Below are positions 1 to 8,336 of a stretch of 64,000 nt of DNA, one piece after another. The notes under the pieces were generated by a model. It worked only from the letters and a program-made list of their open reading frames with translations, was not told the origin of the DNA and ran no database searches. The DNA comes from Leisingera thetidis (GTDB lineage Bacteria; Pseudomonadota; Alphaproteobacteria; Rhodobacterales; Rhodobacteraceae): assembly GCF_025857195.1 (NCBI RefSeq), contig NZ_CP109787.1:3847001-3911000 (forward strand). The letters are read 5' to 3'. Both the position numbers and the translations under genes were made by a program. Position 1 is the stretch's first letter, and every line of letters starts with the position of its first letter.

Positions 1-594
1 GATTTCAACCATGGTGGCATCCAGTTCGGAAAACGCCTGGTAGCAGCCCTTGAGCGTGCGCACCATCTGCTGTGTCATCGCCGGTTCGATGCCCAGCTTG
101 AACGCAATCTCGCGCGCCTGGAAGTCCTGCAGGCCGACAGCCGGTTCAACGGTCGAACGCACGATGGACTCGGGGCGCTCGGCAGAGATTTCCTCAATCT
201 CCATACCGCCTTCCGACGAGGCCACGATCATCACCCGCTGGCTGGAGCGGTCCAGCACAAAGCCGAGGTAGATCTCGCGGGCGATCGGCACCGCGCCTTC
301 GACATAGACACGGTAGATGCCCTTGCCTTCGGGTCCGGTCTGGTGGGTCACCAGTTTCTTGCCGAACAGGTTCTCGGTCGCCTCATAGATCTCGGCTTCC
401 GAGTTGCACAGCTTGACGCCGCCCGCCTTGCCGCGGCCGCCGGCGTGGACCTGGGCCTTGACGATCCATTTATCGCCGCCCAGTTCCCGCGCGCGGTAGG
501 CTGCCTGCTCGGGGCTGTAGGCCAGCGCGCCCGGCGGTACGGTCACGCCGAAGTTGCTAAGAACTTCCTTGGCCTGATATTCATGGATATCCAT
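1..594 (-). CDS. mtkA: Malate thiokinase (malate-CoA ligase) beta subunit, N-terminal part
   Basis: The frame begins MDIHEYQAKEVL and runs off the left edge, so only about 198 N-terminal residues are visible. This opening and the following VKAQVHAGGRGKAGGVK stretch are typical of the ATP-grasp beta subunits of succinyl-CoA synthetase and malate thiokinase. These enzymes make an acyl-CoA from a dicarboxylate, CoA and ATP. The gene lies 24 bases downstream of the serine-glyoxylate aminotransferase gene on the same strand, and malyl-CoA lyase is nearby. That context favours malate thiokinase of the serine cycle over sucC. The visible sequence alone cannot separate the two; an mtkB gene should follow outside the window. 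Confidence 0.75.
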   Translation of the reverse strand, partial: MDIHEYQAKEVLSNFGVTVPPGALAYSPEQAAYRARELGGDKWIVKAQVHAGGRGKAGGVKLCNSEAEIYEATENLFGKKLVTHQTGPEGKGIYRVYVEGAVPIAREIYLGFVLDRSSQRVMIVASSEGGMEIEEISAERPESIVRSTVEPAVGLQDFQAREIAFKLGIEPAMTQQMVRTLKGCYQAFSELDATMVEI

Positions 595-618
595 GGTTCT
601 CTCCTCCTCGTGGAGCTT

Positions 619-1869
619 TTATTCGGCGGCTGCCAGCGCAGCTGCGTAATGCTTGTCGAGCAGGGTGTTGATTGCATCCATGTCGACATTTGCGCCCATG
701 TCGTTCATCGCCTTGCCGAAACGGTTGACGATGTCGGTGATGGCGGCCGGGGTGATCTGGTTCAGGATGCCGATGCGGACCTGGACCGGCTCCGACAGGG
801 TCGGCCAGATGCCGAAACCGACGGCACGGCAGTTGCCCACCAGTTCCTTTTCGCGCCCTGCCAGATCGCCGGGCAGGTTCAGAACCACCAGGCTGGTCAT
901 GTTGCTGGTCACGTCGCAGCCCATCGCGGTCACGGCATCGCGCAGCGCTTTCTCGTGGAAGGCATAGTCGCGGGCTTTTTGCGCACGGCCATGCTGCAGG
1001 GTGATGCGCAGTGCTTCGTGGAAGGCGGCAACGGCATAGCCGGAATGGGTGCGGTGATAGGTGCCGGCGGCAACGTCCTCGCCGTCCACGATACCCCAGT
1101 GGCGGGCTTCCAGGATCGGGTTGTGCACATAGGAGTGGCAGCCGTTTTCCCGCACGGTCTGGATGTACTGGTCGGTGAAGGACACCGGCGCATAGGTCAG
1201 CGGCAGGCAGAGCACGCCTTTTTGCGGGCAGGACGCCCAGCCGGCAACACCCGGGTAATCGTCGATCGAGAAATCCTCGATGCCCAGCGAAGACACCGCG
1301 TCGATCAGACCCATCACACCATGCTTGACGCAGGCGTCAGAGAAACCCTTGAGGTCGTTGATGCGGCCGGAGCCGGTTTCCCAATGCGCCATGAAGGCCC
1401 ATTTCGGCTTCTTCTCGGCCAGCACCTGCTCGACCAGCTTGCCGGAGACCGACTCGCCGTGCGGCACGTCGATCACAGTGACGGACGCGGGCTGCGGGTT
1501 CATCGCGTCGGCGGCCAGCTCCTCGCGGGTGGCGGCCTTCATGCGGATGGTCATTGCGTCGATGCCCGAGAAGGTGCCATTCTGGAAGGCAACCACGGTA
1601 TCGCCCGGCAGGATAGCGTTCAGCATGCAGTCCAGGCCCGAGAAGCCGGTGCCGCCGACGCCGTAGGTGTAGGTGTTGGCGGTGCCCCACAGGTCGCGCA
1701 GCATCTGCTTGCACTCGATCATGCCGCGCAGCACGTCCGCCTGCATGTGGTCGGCCAGGCCGGTGTTGGCAAAAGCCTGCAGCACGCGCGGGTCGGTATT
1801 GCCCGGGCCAGGGCCTGCGGCCAGAGTTTCCGGGATTTCCAGGCTGGGGAAGATCGTGGGTTCAGTCAT
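619..1869 (-). CDS. sgaA: Serine-glyoxylate aminotransferase (class V)
   Basis: A 416-residue class V PLP-dependent aminotransferase. The candidate PLP lysine is K217 in the SCPQKGVLC motif, and the cofactor aspartate is D190 in LIDAVSS. In the serine cycle this enzyme transfers the amino group of serine to glyoxylate, giving hydroxypyruvate and glycine. It is the first gene of a leftward operon with mtkA, and it is divergent from a LuxR-type regulator. Malyl-CoA lyase and glycerate 2-kinase within 4 kb support the serine-cycle assignment. Aspartate-glyoxylate aminotransferase (BhcA) of the beta-hydroxyaspartate cycle is a close relative, but no bhcB, bhcC or bhcD neighbours are present. Confidence 0.83.
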   Translation of the reverse strand: MTEPTIFPSLEIPETLAAGPGPGNTDPRVLQAFANTGLADHMQADVLRGMIECKQMLRDLWGTANTYTYGVGGTGFSGLDCMLNAILPGDTVVAFQNGTFSGIDAMTIRMKAATREELAADAMNPQPASVTVIDVPHGESVSGKLVEQVLAEKKPKWAFMAHWETGSGRINDLKGFSDACVKHGVMGLIDAVSSLGIEDFSIDDYPGVAGWASCPQKGVLCLPLTYAPVSFTDQYIQTVRENGCHSYVHNPILEARHWGIVDGEDVAAGTYHRTHSGYAVAAFHEALRITLQHGRAQKARDYAFHEKALRDAVTAMGCDVTSNMTSLVVLNLPGDLAGREKELVGNCRAVGFGIWPTLSEPVQVRIGILNQITPAAITDIVNRFGKAMNDMGANVDMDAINTLLDKHYAAALAAAE

Positions 1870-2029
1870 CGGGGTCGGACCTCGCTGGTTTCAATTCAAC
1901 GATGTTCTGACGGGATTGGGCCTTCTACGCTTCGGGAAGGTTTGTTTCCTGGCATGCAACATCTGTTAACCCAAGGAAACCCTAGGTCGACAAAACCCGC
2001 AACATTCCTATATCCTGCTTTTGGGTATC

Positions 2030-2107
2030 TAAAAGGACGGGAAAAAACCTACCCATACTGGTAAAAATACCGTTGTATACCGAAAACACCCCTACCCATT
2101 TGGGTAG
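2030..2107. promoter_or_regulatory. Inverted and direct TACCCA/TGGGTA repeats between sgaA and the LuxR gene
   Basis: The divergent intergenic region holds a perfect palindrome, CTACCCATTTGGGTAG, at 2092-2107, about 20 bases before the regulator's start codon. CCTACCCAT also occurs at 2048-2056, exactly 43 bases upstream of its second copy. TTTGGGTA lies at 2030-2037. Clustered copies of one dyad half between two divergent genes suggest an operator, plausibly for the adjacent LuxR-type protein. The binding protein is inferred, not shown. Confidence 0.5.
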
Positions 2108-2128
2108 TTTACTACTAAAAGGCACTAA

Positions 2129-2782
2129 ATGGCACCGATAAGCGACAAAGTTTCCCCGATTTCGGTCATGCTTGCTGACGCAAACCCGCTGGTGTTGTCG
2201 GCGATGTCAGAAATTTTCGACCGGGACCCGCGATTCTCGCTGGTTGCGACCTCCGCCACCGCCGAAGGCTTTCTCGGCACCGTGATGCGGGTGCCGGTTC
2301 AGGTCGGGATCATCGATTGGAACCTCCCCGCGCTTGGCGGCGCCAAGCTGATCGAGGTTCTGCGCGACCAGGCCAACGCCCCGAGGCTGGTGGTCTATGC
2401 CGACGAGGGCAGCGAGGTGCCGCGCAAGGCGATGAGCGCCGGAGCCGCGGGGTTTGCACCGCGTTCCAGTGCCGTCGAAGGCCTGCTGGACACCTGCATC
2501 GCGGTGGCGGAAGGCAAGATGGTCTTCCCCTTCCTCGACGTGCGCGACCTGCAGACAGACCCGATCGAACAGCTGTCGCGCCGCGAACGCGCCATGCTCG
2601 AGGCCCTGTCAAAGGGGCTCACCAACAAGGAGCTCAGCAAGGAGCTGGGCATCTCCACCAACACGGTCAAGTTCCACCTGTCGAACCTGTACGAGAAACT
2701 TGCGGTCAAAAACCGCGCCCAGGCGATCGCGTTCTATTACGCCAACCGTGCTGCCAAGGGCGGCTTCCGGGCCGAGGAATGA
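2129..2782 (+). CDS. LuxR-family response regulator with a degenerate receiver domain
   Basis: A 217-residue protein. Residues about 11-125 resemble a receiver domain and residues about 150-210 form a LuxR-type DNA-binding domain (LSRRERAMLEALSKGLTNKE, then TNTVKFHLSNLYEKL). The phosphoacceptor aspartate seems present at D63 in IIDWNLP. However, the acidic pocket shows only one aspartate (LADAN), the usual switch threonine or serine is alanine (VVYADEG), and the usual lysine is arginine (GFAPRSS). It may therefore work without phosphorylation. No kinase gene is adjacent. Its place between sgaA-mtkA and mcl-gck suggests control of the serine-cycle genes; this is inference. Confidence 0.75.
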   Translation: MAPISDKVSPISVMLADANPLVLSAMSEIFDRDPRFSLVATSATAEGFLGTVMRVPVQVGIIDWNLPALGGAKLIEVLRDQANAPRLVVYADEGSEVPRKAMSAGAAGFAPRSSAVEGLLDTCIAVAEGKMVFPFLDVRDLQTDPIEQLSRRERAMLEALSKGLTNKELSKELGISTNTVKFHLSNLYEKLAVKNRAQAIAFYYANRAAKGGFRAEE

Positions 2783-2794
2783 GCCCGCCGCCCT

Positions 2795-2814
2795 CGCGCG
2801 TGCGGGCACGCGCG
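2795..2814 (+). terminator. GC-rich hairpin after the LuxR gene
   Basis: The arms CGCGCGTGC and GCACGCGCG form a stem 12 bases after the stop codon. There is no immediate T-tract; an eight-T run appears only about 40 bases later. It may be a weak terminator. Confidence 0.35.
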
Positions 2815-2933
2815 TATGCGCACGCCCGCGCAAATGTATTTAAATGAAATTTTTTTTCTTGACAGGAAACACCCGAGTAGGGAATGCCTAGAGGGGAGAG
2901 GACAACAAATCACCACGGACAAGGAGGAAACCC

Positions 2934-3911
2934 ATGTCGTTTCACGCAATTGAACAAGCCCCCGCACGCCTCAACCGCAGCGAGCTTGCCATCCCCGGAT
3001 CGCAGCCGCAAATGTTTGAAAAGGCTGCAAAATCTGACGTAGACGTTATCTTTCTCGACCTCGAGGATGCCGTCGCGCCGGACGAAAAGGATCAGGCCCG
3101 CAAGAACATCATCCAGGCACTCAACGACATTGATTGGGGCAACAAATCAATGTCGGTTCGAATCAATGGCTTGGATACCCACTACATGTACCGCGACGTG
3201 GTCGATGTGGTTGAGCAGGCCGGCGAGCGGCTGGACCTGATCATGATCCCCAAAGTGGGCACCGCAGCTGACGTTTACGCCGTCGACATGATGGTGACTC
3301 AGATCGAAGACGCCAAGGGCTACAAGAAACGGATCGGCTTCGAGCACATCATCGAGACCGCGCTCGGCATGCAGAACGTGAGTGAAATTGCCGCAGCCTC
3401 CAAGCGCAATGAATCGCTGCATTTCGGTGTTGCCGACTACGCGGCGTCGACCCGCGCCCGCACCACCATCATCGGCGGCGTGAACCCCGACTACTCGGTG
3501 CTGACCGACCCGGCTGCGGACGGCTCGCGCGATGTGCATTGGGGCGACATGTGGCACTATGCGCTGGCCCGCATGGTTGTGGCAGCGCGCGCCAACGGCC
3601 TGCGCCCGATCGACGGCCCGTTCGGCGATTTCCAGGACAAGGAAGGCTACAAGGCCGCTGCCAAACGTGCCGCGGTTCTGGGCTGCGAAGGCAAATGGGC
3701 AATCCACCCGAGCCAGATCGAACTGGCCAACGAGGTGATGTCGCCCTCCGACGCCGAAGTCACCAAGGCGCACCGCATTCTGGAAGCGATGGCCGAGGCC
3801 GAAGCCGCCGGCAAAGGCGCAGTCTCGCTCGACGGCCGCCTGATTGACTATGCCTCCATCCGTCAGGCAGAAGTTCTGGTGGAAAAGGCCAAGCAGATCG
3901 CCGGCAACTAA
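2934..3911 (+). CDS. mcl1: L-malyl-CoA / beta-methylmalyl-CoA lyase (CitE-like)
   Basis: A 325-residue member of the HpcH/HpaI-CitE aldolase superfamily. Family marks include DVIFLDLEDAVAPDEK near the N-terminus, an ETALGMQN segment in the middle and KWAIHPSQI towards the end. The enzyme cleaves malyl-CoA to acetyl-CoA and glyoxylate. In the serine cycle it follows malate thiokinase and supplies the glyoxylate used by SgaA. In Rhodobacteraceae the same family also acts on beta-methylmalyl-CoA in the ethylmalonyl-CoA pathway, so it may serve both. The start has a strong AAGGAGG site seven bases ahead. Glycerate kinase follows on the same strand. Confidence 0.87.
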   Translation: MSFHAIEQAPARLNRSELAIPGSQPQMFEKAAKSDVDVIFLDLEDAVAPDEKDQARKNIIQALNDIDWGNKSMSVRINGLDTHYMYRDVVDVVEQAGERLDLIMIPKVGTAADVYAVDMMVTQIEDAKGYKKRIGFEHIIETALGMQNVSEIAAASKRNESLHFGVADYAASTRARTTIIGGVNPDYSVLTDPAADGSRDVHWGDMWHYALARMVVAARANGLRPIDGPFGDFQDKEGYKAAAKRAAVLGCEGKWAIHPSQIELANEVMSPSDAEVTKAHRILEAMAEAEAAGKGAVSLDGRLIDYASIRQAEVLVEKAKQIAGN

Positions 3912-3937
3912 GCCGCTGATTCTTTGCCAGACTTTAC

Positions 3938-3964
3938 GCCGCCCCGGCTTCCGGCCGGGGCGGC
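3938..3964 (+). terminator. Strong hairpin between mcl1 and the glycerate kinase gene
   Basis: The perfect 10-bp arms GCCGCCCCGG and CCGGGGCGGC surround a seven-base loop just after mcl1. No T-run follows. It may act as a partial terminator or as an mRNA 3'-end stabiliser. Confidence 0.45.
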
Positions 3965-3992
3965 CGAATGACGATGCGCCCGGGAGCTGCAG

Positions 3993-5255
3993 ATGACCGA
4001 CCTGATGGATACCGCCAAGACCCTGTTTCAGGCCGCTGTCGACCGCGCCGATCCGGCACAGGCGCTGCGGGCCCAGCTGACCGCTTCGCCGCTGCCCCCC
4101 CTGCCCGCGGGCGGCAGAAACGTGCTGCTGGCGGTGGGCAAGGCCGCCGTCCCGATGATGCGTGAGGCGCTCGCTCTTCTGCCCCGGCCCGCTCAGGCGC
4201 TGGCCATCACAAACCCTGAAAATTACACGAAAATCCCCGGCGCCACGGTCATCTGCGGCAGCCACCCGGTGCCCGACGAAAACAGCGCCGCAGCAGGTAT
4301 GGCCGCAATTGAACTGGCCGCCTCGCTCGGCCCGGATGACCGGTTGATCGCCTTGATTTCCGGCGGCGGCTCCGCCCTTATGGTAGCCCCTGCGCCGGGC
4401 CTGACCCTGGCCCACAAGACGGCTGTCAACAAGCTGCTGCTCGCGTCCGGTCTGGAAATCAACGAAATGAACCTGATCCGCCAGCAGCTGTCGGATATCA
4501 AGGGCGGCGGGCTGCTGCGCCACGCCGCACCCGCACAGGTGCAGGCCTTCATCCTGTCCGACGTGATCGGCGACGATCTGCGCGCCATTGCCTCCGGCCC
4601 CACCGTATCCCCCATCGGAAGCCGCGCACAGGCGCGGGACATCCTGCAGCGGGCCGGAGTGTGGGACAGCGCCCCCGAAGCCGTCAGAAGCCACCTGAGC
4701 GCGGCTGAACAGGCGCAAACCGCCCCTGCCCCGGCCTCCAACACCCTGATCGGCTCCAACCGCCACAGCCTCAAGGCCATGATGACCGCCGCCGCGGCCG
4801 GCTGGTCCGCAAAGCTGGTCTCGCACCGGCTGGTGGGCGACGTGGCCGATGCTGCGCAAACTGTTGTGGCCGCGGCTGAGGCCGCACCAAAGGACAGTCC
4901 CGTCGCCCTGATCTTCGGCGGGGAAACCACGGTGCAGCTGACCGGCAGCGGCCTGGGCGGGCGCAACCAGGAACTGGCACTGCGGGTTGCAAAACTGGGC
5001 GCCGAACGGCTGAGCGGCGACTGGCTGTTTCTTTCCGGCGGCACCGACGGCCGGGACGGTCCGACGGACGCGGCGGGCGGCATCGCCGCACCGTCCACCT
5101 GGCAGGCGATCCGGGACGCCGGCAAGGACCCCGAGGCCCTGCTGGCCAACAACGACAGCTACGCGGCTCTCAAGGCCGCCGGCGCTTTGCTGGTGACCGG
5201 CGGAACCGGAACCAACGTCGCGGATGTTCAGGTATTCCTCCGGCTGCCGGACTGA
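3993..5255 (+). CDS. gckA: Glycerate 2-kinase (GckA/TtuD, MOFRL family)
   Basis: A 420-residue protein with the two-domain layout of glycerate 2-kinases: an N-terminal DUF4147-like domain (VLLAVGKAAVPM, LISGGGSALMVAP) and a C-terminal MOFRL domain (GGRNQELALRVAK, NNDSYAALKAAGALLVTGGT). It phosphorylates D-glycerate to 2-phosphoglycerate. This is the step that drains reduced hydroxypyruvate towards phosphoenolpyruvate in the serine cycle. It is 81 bases downstream of mcl1 on the same strand, with a hairpin between them. Hydroxypyruvate reductase and PEP carboxylase are not in the window. A tartrate or general glycerate role (ttuD) is possible but less likely here. Confidence 0.85.
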   Translation: MTDLMDTAKTLFQAAVDRADPAQALRAQLTASPLPPLPAGGRNVLLAVGKAAVPMMREALALLPRPAQALAITNPENYTKIPGATVICGSHPVPDENSAAAGMAAIELAASLGPDDRLIALISGGGSALMVAPAPGLTLAHKTAVNKLLLASGLEINEMNLIRQQLSDIKGGGLLRHAAPAQVQAFILSDVIGDDLRAIASGPTVSPIGSRAQARDILQRAGVWDSAPEAVRSHLSAAEQAQTAPAPASNTLIGSNRHSLKAMMTAAAAGWSAKLVSHRLVGDVADAAQTVVAAAEAAPKDSPVALIFGGETTVQLTGSGLGGRNQELALRVAKLGAERLSGDWLFLSGGTDGRDGPTDAAGGIAAPSTWQAIRDAGKDPEALLANNDSYAALKAAGALLVTGGTGTNVADVQVFLRLPD

Positions 5256-5340
5256 AACAGGCAACCGGCGGCGCGTTCATCTTTCGGAAAATACTCGTGC
5301 CGGAGGCCCGGCAGATGCGACAGATGCGGCAGACGCCGAC

Positions 5341-5757
5341 TCAAGCTGACGCGCGCGCCTCGCCCCATTCCGCCAGATCGTTCACCAGCATCAAGGCCAC
5401 CCGCCGGAACACCTGGCGCAGCCGCTCGACATGCGGCCCCTCCAGCGACAAATCCGCCAGCGCCTGATCCATGCATTTCAGCCAGTTTTCTGCGTCTTCT
5501 TCGGTTATCGGCACATGGGCGTGCATCAGTTTCACGTCCATGTGCCCGTGCTTTTCCTCGTAGTACCGCCGTCCGCCCATGAAACCGGACAGGAAGTTGA
5601 ACTGCTCGATGCGCGCATGATCCATGCCGTGCCCGCGCTTGTGCAGCTTGACGATCCGGGCACCGGTCTCCGTCTCTTCGACGATGTCATAGAACCGCTC
5701 GACCAGGGCGCGCAGCACCTCCTCGCCGCCAATCTTCTCAATCAGTTTCTCAACCAT
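5341..5757 (-). CDS. Group II truncated haemoglobin (GlbO-like)
   Basis: A 138-residue globin with truncated haemoglobin group II marks: a B10-type tyrosine in RFYDIV (Y23), an FNFLSGFMGGRRYYEEKHGH block, a proximal histidine in LMHAHVPIT (probably H79) and a G8 tryptophan in ENWLKCMDQAL (W92). Such proteins bind oxygen or nitric oxide at haem. The gene begins 29 bases after the TMAO demethylase gene on the same strand and is presumably co-transcribed with it. A globin tied to a formaldehyde-producing demethylase suggests redox or NO protection of that enzyme or of the haem-dependent Dmm step. This function is inferred; the fold assignment is solid. Confidence 0.82.
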   Translation of the reverse strand: MVEKLIEKIGGEEVLRALVERFYDIVEETETGARIVKLHKRGHGMDHARIEQFNFLSGFMGGRRYYEEKHGHMDVKLMHAHVPITEEDAENWLKCMDQALADLSLEGPHVERLRQVFRRVALMLVNDLAEWGEARASA

Positions 5758-5786
5758 AACACCTCCCTGCCCCGGAACGGCCGGCC

Positions 5787-8156
5787 TCAGGATTGAGGCC
5801 GGGTCTTCTTCGGGTCGTAATGGGCAAAGGGTACAATCTTGGCAGGCAGGCGTTTTTGATGTCCGTCAAGTTTGCCGATCTCCACTTCGGTCCCCAGCTC
5901 GGCACAGGCCACATCCACGCGTGCCAGTGCAATGTTCTTGCCCAGCAGCGGCGACCGCATCGACGAGGTCACTTCACCGATCTGCGCCCGTCCGATCCGC
6001 ACGCAATCGCCATGCTCCACGTCAATGGACGAGTCGATGTCCAGCCCCACCAGTTTGCGTGCAGGCGTGGTCTTGCGCCGGATCAGCGCGTCACGGCCGA
6101 TGAAGTCATCTTCCTTCGACTTCAGCGGCACGGTAAAGCCGATGCCGGCCTCAAACGGATCTGTCTGGTCGCTGAAATCATAGCCGGCAAAGATCAGCCC
6201 GGCCTCGATCCGCACCATGTCCAGCGCCTCCAGCCCCATCGGGCGGATGCCATGGGCCTTGCCCGCGCCCCAGACCGCATCAAAGACTTCGCTTGCGTGC
6301 TTGGGGTGGCAGAAGATCTCATAGCCCAGCTCGCCGGTATAACCGGTCCGCGACACCACCACCGGCACGCCGTGCTCATCACCGATCCGCGCAGGGGTGA
6401 AGCGGAACCAGCCCAGCTCCTCCAGCGTCGGATTGTGCGGCGCAGTCCAGATCACCTTCTTCAGCAGATCCCGGCTTTCGGGGCCTTGCACGGCAATATT
6501 GTGCTGCATGTCGGTGGACGAGCGGATCAGCACGTTCAGGCCCAGCTTCTCGGCCTGCTCGCGGATCCATTCCCCGCCATAGTCCGAGCCGCCGATCCAG
6601 CGGAAGTTGTCCTTGCCCAGACGGAACACGGTGCCGTCGTCGATCATGCCGCCATGCGGGTAGCACATCGCGGTATAAACCACCTGCCCCACCGCCAGCT
6701 TCTTGATATTGCGGGTAAAGATATATTGGCACAGTGCTTCGGAATCCGGTCCGGTGATCTCGAACTTGCGCAGGGGCGTCAGGTCCAGCACCACGCATTT
6801 TTCCCGGCAGGCCCAGTATTCCTCCAGCGGTCCGGATTCGGCATAACAGTTAGCCAGCCAATAGCCGTTATACTCAATGAAATTGCGGGTCATCTTGCTG
6901 AGGCGGTCGTGGAAACCGGTTTCCTTGGTCATCTTGGGCTCCGATTCAGGGGTCGCGCGGAACGCAATCGCCCGCTTGAAGGTCTCTTGGCCGCTGTAGG
7001 TGCGGACGTGAATGTCGGTGGGGTTCCAGCCGTTGGCGGCGCTGGTGTCATCCGGGCAGGCGGAGCTGACACACACCAGGTCGGTCAGCGCCCTGAGCAG
7101 CACGTAATCGCCGGGCCGGGTCCAGGGCTCATCGGCATACATGACGCCGTGTTCATCAAGACCGGTGTTGAAGAAGAAGTTGATCGCCATCCAGCCCGCG
7201 CGCGGCGTGACACCATGCTGCGCCAGCGTGCGATTGAAATTATCCGAACAGTTCACATGGCCGGGATAGCCGATATCGTCATAGTACTTTGCCGCACAGG
7301 CCAGGGCAAAAGCATCATGGCGGCCCACGGTGTCCTGCACCACCTCGACCAGCGGCAGCATGTCCTGATCATAGTATTTCGCATGCAGCCCCGGCATCGG
7401 ATAGGCATGCCCCATCAGCGTCCGCGTCGTGGTCACATCCAGCGCATGCTCGATCCCCTTGTCCAGCTTGCGCGCGGCAAAACACTGGAAGTCGGTGCAC
7501 TGGCGGCCGTCCACGTCGATGATCTGGATATAGTCGCCCGCCTTCACGAAATAGCTTTCCGCGGTCGCGCTGTGCACCCGCACCTCGCTCACCGGATCGG
7601 CCAGCGGGTCGGGCAGTTCAAACCGCGCCACCTGCTTGATCACCGCGCGCTTGACCATGACGGTCAGCGGCGTCGCCGTGTCCTGCCGCTCGAAATCCAT
7701 GATCCCGCCGGGGGCGGCAATGATCACGACCCCGTCGCGCTGCGCGGTGAAGCTCTCCTCTGTCCTGGCCGGTGTGCTGCTGTCAAACAACCGCACAGCG
7801 CCGCCCTGAGCCAGGTCGATACCGCGCGCCTCCATCCCCATGCGCAAACCGCGCAGGGACTGGTCCGAGGAGGTCAGCAGCGCCTTCAATCCGCCTGCAT
7901 CACTGTTTGCCGCGGCACCAATAAGCCCCGCGTCGATCCGTCCCTTGTCCTCCGCTGCAACGATCTCGCAGGGCTGGCCGCCCTCCTCGTTGATCACCGT
8001 AACGCTATCGCCGGTTTCCACCCGGATCAGGATTGCACCGCAACCCTCCACCACATAGCGTTCGGTCCCCTTGGGCAGCGAAAACACCGATGGCTGGTAC
8101 AAACCAGAGGGCTTCGGCGGCCCTTTGACAACTTCAGGGAAGCTCATGTCATTCAT
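5787..8156 (-). CDS. tdm: Trimethylamine N-oxide demethylase (DUF1989 + GcvT-like)
   Basis: A 789-residue two-domain protein. Residues about 170-375 form the DUF1989 domain, with cysteines at 220, 225, 287, 303 and 367. The 16- and 64-residue spacing of C287, C303 and C367 matches the zinc ligands I recall for Methylocella Tdm. Residues about 400-789 form a GcvT-like tetrahydrofolate-binding domain ([18 protein letters not shown]). Tdm converts TMAO to dimethylamine and formaldehyde in the cytoplasm. I chose the MNDMSFPEVV start because AGGAGA lies nine bases before it; a longer frame begins 12 codons earlier. It leads a two-gene operon with the globin gene and is divergent from an EamA permease. 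Confidence 0.9.
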   Translation of the reverse strand: MNDMSFPEVVKGPPKPSGLYQPSVFSLPKGTERYVVEGCGAILIRVETGDSVTVINEEGGQPCEIVAAEDKGRIDAGLIGAAANSDAGGLKALLTSSDQSLRGLRMGMEARGIDLAQGGAVRLFDSSTPARTEESFTAQRDGVVIIAAPGGIMDFERQDTATPLTVMVKRAVIKQVARFELPDPLADPVSEVRVHSATAESYFVKAGDYIQIIDVDGRQCTDFQCFAARKLDKGIEHALDVTTTRTLMGHAYPMPGLHAKYYDQDMLPLVEVVQDTVGRHDAFALACAAKYYDDIGYPGHVNCSDNFNRTLAQHGVTPRAGWMAINFFFNTGLDEHGVMYADEPWTRPGDYVLLRALTDLVCVSSACPDDTSAANGWNPTDIHVRTYSGQETFKRAIAFRATPESEPKMTKETGFHDRLSKMTRNFIEYNGYWLANCYAESGPLEEYWACREKCVVLDLTPLRKFEITGPDSEALCQYIFTRNIKKLAVGQVVYTAMCYPHGGMIDDGTVFRLGKDNFRWIGGSDYGGEWIREQAEKLGLNVLIRSSTDMQHNIAVQGPESRDLLKKVIWTAPHNPTLEELGWFRFTPARIGDEHGVPVVVSRTGYTGELGYEIFCHPKHASEVFDAVWGAGKAHGIRPMGLEALDMVRIEAGLIFAGYDFSDQTDPFEAGIGFTVPLKSKEDDFIGRDALIRRKTTPARKLVGLDIDSSIDVEHGDCVRIGRAQIGEVTSSMRSPLLGKNIALARVDVACAELGTEVEIGKLDGHQKRLPAKIVPFAHYDPKKTRPQS

Positions 8157-8195
8157 CTCGCATCTCCTGTTGGACTCCGGCAAAACTTGCACAGT

Positions 8196-8259
8196 CGGAA
8201 TATTTATTTATTGAAAAGAATATTCCGTTCCTCCACTCTAATCAACAAACATGTTGATT
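8196..8259. promoter_or_regulatory. Two palindromes in the tdm promoter region
   Basis: CGGAATATT (8196-8204) and AATATTCCG (8219-8227) form a perfect 9-bp inverted repeat with a 14-base AT-rich spacer. A second perfect dyad, AATCAACA/TGTTGATT with a four-base centre, spans 8240-8259. Both lie between divergent tdm and the permease gene, so they are candidate operators for tdm. Confidence 0.5.
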
Positions 8260-8336
8260 TTCTGCGGAAAAATGGCAAATGCCCGGGATGCGTCATTTTC
8301 CTGGGGGTGAATGCCGCAAACGAAAGGATAACCGCC

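Noticed and set aside
619..1869. Aspartate-glyoxylate aminotransferase (BhcA) as identity of the class V enzyme
   Set aside because: The bhcBCD and bhcR partners are absent, whereas malate thiokinase, malyl-CoA lyase and glycerate kinase point to the serine cycle.
3147..5264. 705-codon open frame on the - strand over mcl1 and gckA
   Set aside because: It covers two recognised genes on the other strand, has low-complexity shadow composition and no ribosome binding site.
5793..8336. Very long open frame on the + strand opposite tdm
   Set aside because: It is antisense to a clear tdm coding sequence and is rich in histidine, arginine and alanine, as expected for a GC-rich shadow frame. Only its end, from 8,337, is a real gene (EamA permease).
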